Below, piece after piece: positions 56,730-64,000 of a stretch of 64,000 bases of DNA (position 1 is its first letter; each line of letters starts with the position of its first letter). Source of the stretch: Symbiodinium natans (Eukaryota; Sar; Dinophyceae; Suessiales; Symbiodiniaceae). Made by a program: the position numbers and the translations under genes. The stretch covers positions 41,001 through 105,000 of the forward strand of contig CAJNDS010002307.1 of NCBI GenBank assembly GCA_905221605.1, given 5' to 3'. The notes beneath the pieces are model-generated. The model saw only the letters and a list, made by a program, of their open reading frames with translations. It made no database searches and was not told the origin of the DNA.

Positions 56730-59490
56730 CGACGCCATGTGAGCTTTTTGTTGCACAGCTTCTTCGCTGGAATCTGCTCGTCCTCATCCTCGCTGTCGTG
56801 CTCTGGGTTCGGAATGCGCACTGTGCAGTGCAGGTATGAATTTCCCTTCTCCGAGCTGCTGTTGAACGACTTCCACTGATGCCCTGCTGGACAATGCAAC
56901 GGCATGACAAGCAAATTCCACAAGACTAAGAAGAAACCCAAAGCCAAACCGAATTGATCCAGAAACCATCCCAACCACACCATTCTGTGATAGAAATAAA
57001 TGGATATACATATATTGTGGGGTTTTGGGTACCTCACACTGCCTTACATATAACGAGCCGAATGAACAACAGGGTACCCCCCCACACAGGTTTAGGGTTT
57101 AGGGTGTAGGGTTTAGGGCTTAGGGTTTAGGGTTTAGGGTTTAGGTTTAGGGTTTACTGCTTAAAGAGCTTGACAAGGGGCCGCAAGCTTGAAAAGGGAC
57201 ACCAAGTCAAAGAAACGACCACCGCTTGGGGTTTGGGGTTTGAGGTTTGGGGTTTGGGGTTTAGGGTTTAGGGTTGGGGTTTAGGGTGCACGCAGCAAGG
57301 CCCTGGCACCTTAGCCGTCAAACCCTCCACCTAAACCAATCTTACTCAACTTGATTGCCGTCGCTCTACTTTTGACCAGTGTAGGGTTTAGGGTTTAGGG
57401 TTTAGGGTTAAGGGTTTAGGGTTTAGGGTTTAGGGTTTAGGGTTTGGGGTTTGGGGTTTGGGGTTTGGGGTTTGGGGTTTAGGGCTGAGGGTTTTGGGGT
57501 CTAGGGTTTAGGGTTTAGGGGGGTCTAGGGCCCTCACTGTAGGCTTACTGAGGCTCCGGCCCACTGGACGTGGATCATCCTGCATGTGCTTGCACGCCAC
57601 GTGTTCGGGCGTGGCTTCTGAGGGGAGAAGCCCGTGGAGCCCCGATTCTAATCTAGAACTACTCCTCAGATGATCATGCAGATCTTCGCCTGATAAAAGA
57701 AACCCAAACCCTAAACCCTAAACCCTAAACCCTAAACCCTAAACCCTAAACCCTAAACCCTAAACCCTAAACCCTAAACCCTAAACCCTAAACCCTAAAC
57801 CCTAAACCCCTGAAGAGGGAGCCCTCAAGCCGAACGCGGAAGCGGGCAACTCCTGGTGTGTAGGGCCTTTTTGGCTTCGGGGGTTCAGGGTTCAAGGGGC
57901 TTTGGATTCAGGGAGGGTTTAGGGTTTAGGGTTTCGGGGTTTAGGGGTTTAGGGGTTTTAGGGGTTTAGGGGTTTAGGGGTTTAGGGGTTTAGGGGTTTA
58001 GGGGTCTAGGGGTTTAGGGGTTTAGGGGTTTAGGGGTTTAGGGGTTTAGGGGTTTAGGGGTTTAGGGGTTTAGGGGTTTAGTAGGGGTTTAGGGGTTAAG
58101 GGCCCAGGCTTTGGGGTCAAGGGGCCTCGGGTTCAGGGATTTGCGTGGCTTCGGGTAGCCGCCAGAGACAAACCGCGGTCCAGTACAAGACGGAGGCAAT
58201 GCCCGTGATCAGGACGACCAAGCTGCCTGGCTGCTGTGGTCAGGGCAGGGACAAAAAGGAGGGACCCTTATGAGGGACCTTAGGGGTAATGCAGGGGCTA
58301 TTTTGGGACGATAAAAGGAATACAGGGGGAATATAGGGGAAGAAGCAGAAGGGTCCCTTTTGGAGGTCCCTCCTTCCATCCCTTAATGTGGGGCGCGAGG
58401 ACGAAACCCTCAGCCATAAACACTAAACCCGGAAAAGGCGCGGAGGGGGGGGCGGGGGGGAGGTTTAGGGCTTGATGGGGTTTAGGGTTTAGGGGGTTTA
58501 GGGTTTAGGGTTTAGGCTTAGGGTTTAGGGTTTTGGGGTTTAGGGTTTAGGGCTTCATGGGGTTGAGGGTTGACGGTCTAGGTGACAGGGCCCGTTTTGG
58601 AAGCGATTGTCCCCTATGGTACCTTCATGGATATACTCTAGGTCTGGAGGGCTGGAAGGCCAAGTGCTAGGTTACGCGCCCTAAATCGATATATATATAT
58701 ATATATATGTATGTATGCATGCATGTATGTATGTATGTATATGTGCATATATACACATAATATATATATATATGTATATAGAATTAGAGATAGAGATAGA
58801 TATAGATATAGATACAGATATATAGGCTCATAGTAGCTACTTGCCCAAAGTCACTACTTAGGAACTACTTTAAGAGCAAGAATTATAAACGAAAACCCCA
58901 AAACCACTGAGAGCCAAGACCCCCCACCACTAAACCCTTCAACCCTGAAAGGGACTCGCGTTTTGGGGTTTAGGGCTAGGGCCAGAAGTTTTTGCTCTTC
59001 CACTAAACCTTGAACCCTAAACCCTACACCCTACAAACTAAACCCTAGACCTTGAACCCTAAACCGCAAACCCTAAACCTTAAGACCTGTGGGGTTTAGA
59101 TCTTTAGCGTGTAGGGCCGCAGTTGCACCAAACACCACAAAACCCAACACCCCGAAACCCTAAACCCGAGACGACACCCGAAACACTAACTTGCTCCCGA
59201 AACCGCAAACCCGAGACTACACCCGAAACACTAACTTACTCAGCCTGTAGTTTTTGACCTAGTTGAAGCTTTGTAGCCTGGACGCGATGGAGACCAAAGT
59301 GAGACCAAACGCACTGGACCCGAATCACAACCCGGTTAGAGTTCAGGGATTAGGGTTTAGGGTTTAGGGCTCCGGGTCTATGGTTTGAGGTGTCAGGCGA
59401 GGGGCTCCCAATCAAAAACTCAAAAAATAAGACTCGGCCTATGAAGAAGAAAAGCTTCCACTTCAGCGTCTTCTCGATGCCAGCGATGCC
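56730..59490 (-). CDS. Possible membrane-protein gene, three exons read
   Basis: Three minus-strand exons that may belong together. About 59406-59490 (acceptor CAACAG|GGC) reads GIAGIEKTLKWKLFFFIGRV then LFFEFLIG. About 58150-58226 (acceptor CAGCCAG|GC) reads SLVVLITGIASVLYWTAVCL. 56730-56883 (acceptor CCAGCAG|GG, donor CG|GTAGGG) reads HQWKSFNSSSEKGNSYLHCT and ends acidic then basic (SEDEDEQIPAKKL). The first two are clear hydrophobic membrane spans, the third is soluble. Donors of the first two are not settled, so the joins are unproven and more than one gene is possible. The family is not recognised. Confidence 0.4.
57705..57808. repeat. CCCTAAA island
   Basis: About 14 perfect units. Confidence 0.92.
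57935..58082. repeat. Homogeneous GGGGTTTA (8-bp) array
   Basis: About 17 tandem 8-bp units, the same variant as at 37448-37805 but in the opposite orientation. Confidence 0.9.
58250..58380. mobile_element. Family 9 palindromic element
   Basis: AAAAGGAGGGACCCTTATGA at the left and GGAGGTCCCTCCTTCCATCC at the right, with an AGGGACCTTAGGGGTAAT module shared with 12022-12203. Confidence 0.55.
58687..58823. repeat. Compound microsatellite
   Basis: (AT)n, (TGTA)n, (TGCA)n and (GATA)n-like runs in succession. Confidence 0.85.
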
Positions 59491-59949
59491 CTGTTGGCAA
59501 ATGGCCTAAACCCTAAACCCTAAACCCTAAGCCCTAAGCCCGAAGCCCTAAGCCTTAAGCCCTAAGCCCTAAACCCTAAACCCTGAACCCTGAACCCTAA
59601 ACCATAAGCCCTAAGCCCTAAGCCCTAAGCCCTAAACCCTACACCCTATTCCCTAAATCCCAAATCCAAAAGCCTAGGGTCGGGCCTTCCAGTTGCACGA
59701 TGCGATCATCCTACACTACTCTCAGGGTTGAACAGGGTGGCGAAAGCACTTAGCTATGCGAGCGAGCGAGAGGCAGTGCGGCAGACCCCTTTGAAACCCG
59801 AAACCCTGAAACTCTTAATGCCCTAAACCCAGTACCGCACTAGACCCTAAACCCTAAACCCTAAACCCTAAACCCTAAACCCTACACCCCAAACCCCCAA
59901 AAGCCACGAACTCGGCCTGACCACCAATGAGCCCCTGGCCATCCATCCT

Positions 59950-60090
59950 TCAGTGCTTAGGGTTTAGGGTCTAGGAGGGTCTAGGGTCTAGGAGGGTCTA
60001 GGGTCTAGGAGGGTCTAGGGTCTAGGGTCTAGGAGGGTCCGAGGTCTAGGAGGGTCTAGGGTTTAGGGTCTAGGGTCTAGGGGTCTAGGG
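59950..60090. repeat. TCTAGGG/AGGAGGG variant array
   Basis: Repeated GGGTCTAGGAGGGTCTA modules, a higher-order variant of the telomere-like unit. Confidence 0.8.
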
Positions 60091-60414
60091 TTTGCGGTTC
60101 GCGAAGGGCTTGGTCAATGCTTGCTGGCTCTTCGAAAGAATTCTGGCTCCCTTAGGTAGGAGGTAAGTAAGGTGGGGAAAGCAGATCCTGTTTGTGGCTC
60201 ATCCCGCTACGGTTGATGGTGTTGGTGTCTAGGGGTTGAGGGCTGCGGGTGAGTCCAAACCCCTGCTATGCCCTGAACCCTGATACTTTCAGGTGTGCCT
60301 TTCTCACTCTCCCCTTACTCACTCTCCCAAGTCACTCACTCGCGCCAAGCTCAAAAAAACTTGCCCGGTAGCCCAAACAAGATTATAATATGGCTACCGT
60401 TTCAAGTGTTGGAA

Positions 60415-60522
60415 CCCTAAGGGTCCATGTACCTTATTATTATATACTTAGACCCAAAAGTCCTTATATAGGAAGTACTTTAAGGCCCAAGTATTCCATA
60501 ATTGGTACATGGACCCTTAGGG
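60415..60522. mobile_element. Family 1 palindromic element (copy E, inverted core)
   Basis: Arms as in copy A; the core is the reverse complement of copies A, C and D. GAA flanks both sides (60412-60414, 60523-60526 GAAA). Confidence 0.75.
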
Positions 60523-60699
60523 GAAACTTCCATAAGGAAACCCATACGCCAAGAACGGACCACAGGGTGCCGCTGGGCTACCGAGCTTACGTCAGTCTCT
60601 GACTCCCCAATCGCCCTTAAACCCTATACCCTAAACCCTAAACCCTAAACCCTAAACCCTAAACCCTAAGCCCTTTTCCCTCTTTCCAAACTCAGCTGG

Positions 60700-60773
60700 C
60701 TGGTTCTTAGTAGGGAATGAGGGAATGAGAGGTCCATAGGGCTCAAATTCCCTCATTCCCTACTAAGAGCCAG
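60700..60773. mobile_element. Family 5 palindromic element (short copy)
   Basis: CTGGTTCTTAGTAGGGAATG at the left and CATTCCCTACTAAGAGCCAG at the right; only about 20 bases of loop. Confidence 0.75.
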
Positions 60774-60947
60774 CGGGTCAGTGACGAGTCCGTCTCACCA
60801 GCCGAAACCAAAAGGGATACTGAACACAACCGAGACTTCTTTCACCCCCGCACCATGGACCTCAACCCGAAACCCTAAACCCTCCCTAATCCCTAAACCC
60901 AAAACCCAAAACCCTAAACCCTACACCCTTTCTTTGTATCCATTCAG

Positions 60948-61030
60948 GCCAGTGAGGGCCAGGCGTGTCACCGCCACCGCTCGTGGCCGTGAACATCGCC
61001 CTGTCTACCGCATCCCTACCTTAAGAACCC
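60948..61030 (+). CDS. Possible exon, plus strand
   Basis: Acceptor CCATTCAG|G after a CT-rich tract, reading PVRARRVTATARGREHRPVY. Basic; no family and no phase partner. Confidence 0.25.
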
Positions 61031-61319
61031 ACGCAACCTACCTTTTTGGGGTAGGTGGTTTAGGGTTTAGGGTTTAGGGGTTTAGGGTGTCGGGTTTAGT
61101 GTTTAGGGTTTAGAACCCCGAGAACCCCTTACCTAGGCCCCGGCTTAGGGCTCAGGATTTAGGGTTCAGGGTTCAGGGTTTAGAGCTCAGGATTTAGGAT
61201 GCAGTTCCTGTTCTTGCGGAGCCACTGTTAGGTTTAACGGTTTTGTAGAAGACGCTAACTTATCTAACAAGCTAGCCAAACATGGAACTGCAATCCTTCT
61301 ACACCCCACAGCCTGCACC

Positions 61320-61550
61320 CTAAACCCAAAACCCTAAACCTAAACCCTAAACCCTAAACCCTAAACCCTAAACCCTAAACCCTAAACCCTAAACCCTAAA
61401 CCCTAAACCCTAAACCCTAAACCCTAAACCCTAAACCCTAAACCCTAAACCCTAACCTAAACCCTAAACCCTAAACCCTAAACCCTAAACCCTAAACCCT
61501 AAACCCTAAACCCTAAACCTAAACCCTAAACCCTAAACCCTAGACCCTAG
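61320..61550. repeat. CCCTAAA island
   Basis: About 32 units with two TAAC joints, the second-longest island. Confidence 0.93.
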
Positions 61551-62475
61551 ACACCCTAAACCCCGGGTAGGGTTGAGGTTTAGGGTTGGGTCTGTTGGGG
61601 GGAGGTTGCTTCAGGAGCTTCTACTTCGCTACGGAGCGCACCCTTTGGAGAGTTCCCCAAGTGGACCTACTTCTATCCTGGTTGAGGTGCAGGGCTAAAC
61701 CCTAAACCCTAAACCCTAAACCCTAAACCCTAAACCCTAAACCAGGGTTCAGGGTTTAGGGTTCAGAGTTTAGGGTTTATGTATTTGTGTAAACACTCAG
61801 AAGCTTCTTAGGTGGGCGAACAGGGATGAGAACAGCCCCCCCTCCACGCCACAGCAGTCCCCAGACCCCTCCGTGGGCTTCCTAACAGGCTCTGGTTTAG
61901 GGTTTAGGGGATGAGGGTCTACAGAGTTTAGGGGATTAGGGTCTACAGAGCTTATGGTTTAGGGATTCGGGTCCTGTCATTGTAAAAGGGCCTTCTCAAC
62001 CAACTAGCTGCCCAGTAGACGGGTGTCAGCCTGAATCATGGGCCCGGTTGGGATACCCCTCCACGCTCTAGAAAGTAAAAGCTTTCCCGCAACACCCGTA
62101 GAGCAAGCAACAAACATCAAGTCGGCACCGCAACATGCAGCATCTTGCTGGATTCTTGAGGCTGTTTTCTATGTCGCTGGCTCGCCTTGGAGAGACAGAG
62201 GCCAGCGGTGTCCGTCTGGGCTGCAGCGACTCGTCACAGATGACATAATCAATCCGAGGACAGACGGAGGAAGATGGCCCAATCTGGGTGAAGCACCCGT
62301 TGCACCCGTCAGGCGTGACGTAAGGTCGGAAAACAAGTCATACACAAACGGACCCATCAGCCTGGACGAGAGTCTTGGAAAACAAAATTAAAGCCGAGAC
62401 GCTAAACGCCTCGTGTGCTGCCCTGGCTTTTTTTTCTCTCTCAGAACCGTTGGGACAATGTTGACCATTCCACGT

Positions 62476-63308
62476 TCACTCTGGATTGGTGATTGCCTGG
62501 AGAGATTGGTAAAAGCCAATGCTGAGCGAGTAAGCGCCGAGCAGGAAGATGAGGGCATGAGCAAGCCGGCGTACCAGGCTTGACATGTGAGCACCGTGCA
62601 ACTTGCGGATTTTGTAGCTCAGGAACAGCGGAAGAAAGCACTGCAACAAGGGGCCAAACACCTGAGACGTGAGACTGAGCCTAAACCCCTAAACCAAATT
62701 CCTGCCCCTAGGTTGCCGTGAGGGGTTGTGATGTTTAGCTTTTGGAGAAGTGTCATTTCGCGGGCCAGAGGTTTGAAGGGCCGCACGGCCTTAAGGTGGA
62801 GGGAGGACCGTTGACTTTTTAGGGGAACCTTGAACCTTGAACCCAAAACCCTAAACCCTGAACCTTGAACCCAAAAAGGGAAACGTATTTTGATGTCCGC
62901 GACGCACCTGCAGCCAAGAAGCAGAGCAGACCAGGGAGAACAGATTGTTGAAGTTGGTCACAAACAGGCCGATGACCAAGGCAATGATCACCATGCTGAT
63001 GCGCATGATCTTGTTGGCCACGCTGCCGGCTGGGAAATAATCTTTTGTTCCATCGTAGGTTTGGAACGAATAGACAATCACCATCATATTCCTTGGCTGC
63101 TTGGGGCAACAAAACCCTAAACCCTAAACCCTAAACCCTAAACCCTAAACCCTAAACCCTTCAAAGAAGCAGCATCTTGAATGCCTGAACCCACCCAACC
63201 ATCAGCCACAACAACTCGTGCGAAGCCCGCACAAATCAGGGCCCTAGTCACCAATGAAGTCCAGTGGCATGTTCCAAGCCAGACCCCCAACCACCCCCAG
63301 AATGGACC
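62476..63308 (-). CDS. Amino-acid transporter (AAAP type), C-terminal four exons
   Basis: Exons 63252-63308, 63163-63184 (22 nt), 62908-63091 and 62476-62661, ending NPE then TGA. Acceptors are AG|G; donors are GT, GA and GT. The phases close (449 nt plus one base owed upstream). The joined reading has three or four hydrophobic spans: SILGVVGGLAWNMPLDFIG; NMMVIVYSFQTYDGT; ISMVIIALVIGLFVTNF; then VFGPLLQCFLPLFLSYKIRK and a last span ALIFLLGAYSLSIGFYQSL. The ...FGPLLQCFLPLFLSYK pattern followed by one or two helices is like the C-terminal end of the amino acid/auxin permease (SLC32/36/38) family, proton- or sodium-coupled transporters of the plasma or vacuolar membrane. Upstream exons lie outside or near the right edge. 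The substrate is unknown. Confidence 0.6.
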
Positions 63309-63447
63309 CTTAGTCTTGTTAACCCATATATAGCCCCCATATATACCTCATATAGAGTCTCCATATACCTAAGTAGCCCCGACATAACCCCTAAATATCC
63401 CTTTATCCCCTAAGGTCCCTTATGAGGGTCCCTCCATTTGTTCCTTG
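63309..63447. mobile_element. Family 9 palindromic element at an intron end
   Basis: Begins in plus sense with ACCCTTAGTC-type sequence and ends CCCTTATGAGGGTCCCTCC. Its left edge supplies the acceptor (CTAAG|GG) of transporter exon 63252-63308. Confidence 0.55.
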
Positions 63448-63623
63448 AAAAACCCCAAACCCCAAACCCCAAACCCCAATCCCGAAACCCGGAACCCAAA
63501 ACCTCGCTCGGCCTCCCTCGGCCCCCTCGTGCACAAGTACAGTTATTAAACGGGGCTCTGGGCTGGGCTGACTATCACTGACTATCACTTAGGTAAGTCG
63601 TCTTGGTAGACGCAGTATGGTTT

Positions 63624-63740
63624 TAGGGTTTAGGTTTAGGGTTTAGGGTTTAGGGTTTAGGGTTTAGGGTTTAGGGTTTAGGGTTTAGGGTTTAGGGTTT
63701 AGGGTTTAGGGTTTAGGGTTTAGGGTTTAGGGTTTAGGGG
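63624..63740. repeat. TTTAGGG island
   Basis: About 16 units, followed by a run of about 18 C (63745-63763). Confidence 0.93.
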
Positions 63741-63856
63741 TACCCCCCCCCCCCCCCCCCCCCGATTGGTTAGGGCTTGGGATATCCAAAGCCGCGACGC
63801 AAGGGCATGCCGATGATGAGCCTTCGGTCGCGAATGGAATGGAATCTCTCTCTTCT

Positions 63857-63978
63857 AGGGTTTAGGGTTTAGGGTTTAGGGTTTAGGGTTTAGGGTTTAG
63901 GGTCTAGGGTTTAGGGTTTAGGGTTTAGGGTTTAGGGTTTAGGGTTTGGGGTTTGGGGTTTGGGGTTTGGGGTTTAGG
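63857..63978. repeat. TTTAGGG island with TTTGGGG tail
   Basis: About 11 TTTAGGG units passing into a block of TTTGGGG units. Confidence 0.92.
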
Positions 63979-64000
63979 GCTTTGCGACCATTCCGGCTGC

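Overview
The window looks like nuclear DNA of a dinoflagellate, probably a symbiodiniacean-type genome; the genus cannot be told from sequence alone. Four signs agree. (1) Hundreds of TTTAGGG/CCCTAAA islands, the dinoflagellate/plant telomere unit, lie in both orientations over the whole window, so this is not a chromosome end. (2) Genes are cut into tiny exons whose introns start with GT, GC or GA and nearly always end AG|G. (3) Both LTR retroelements carry a relic of the dinoflagellate spliced leader, ending TTTGGCTCAAG. (4) The copia polyprotein resembles those common in these genomes.

Layout. 1-2441: telomere-like arrays and a decayed reverse-transcriptase scrap (about 1870-2130, minus). 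2442-11246: an LTR element with identical 287-bp LTRs, a CCCTA target duplication and a polypurine tract. It has no reverse transcriptase. It encodes a WW domain, an S1-like RNA-binding domain, a PABC/MLLE domain, six CCCH zinc fingers and a SAM-like segment, read in four frames linked by three -1 shifts. 12434-20109 (minus): a Ty1/copia element with identical 103-bp LTRs, an AAACC target duplication, an initiator-tRNA-type primer site, and gag, protease, integrase, RT and RNase H, its frames interrupted.

20200-64000: intron-dominated minus-strand genes found by reading exons whose phases close. These are a leucine-rich-repeat gene (20203-23849), an unidentified two-exon fragment (27700-28422), an unrecognised five-exon gene end (30020-31462), a secreted von Willebrand type D protein (32802-40007, about 12 exons), a complete UFM1 gene of six exons spread over 7.4 kb for 86 residues (47413-54845), a possible membrane-protein gene (56730-59490), and the C-terminal end of an amino-acid transporter (62476-63308). 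A few plus-strand exons also occur.

Introns are built from telomere-like islands and at least a dozen families of short palindromic elements (100-180 bp, MITE-like). In two places such an element is the whole intron. In one place a telomeric island between two copies of a 26-bp exon segment has made a 92-nt intron. The most notable results are the RNA-binding-domain LTR element, the spliced-leader relics inside both LTRs, and the evidence for intron creation. All gene models are hand-read and untested; exons without a closing phase or a family match are marked as weak.
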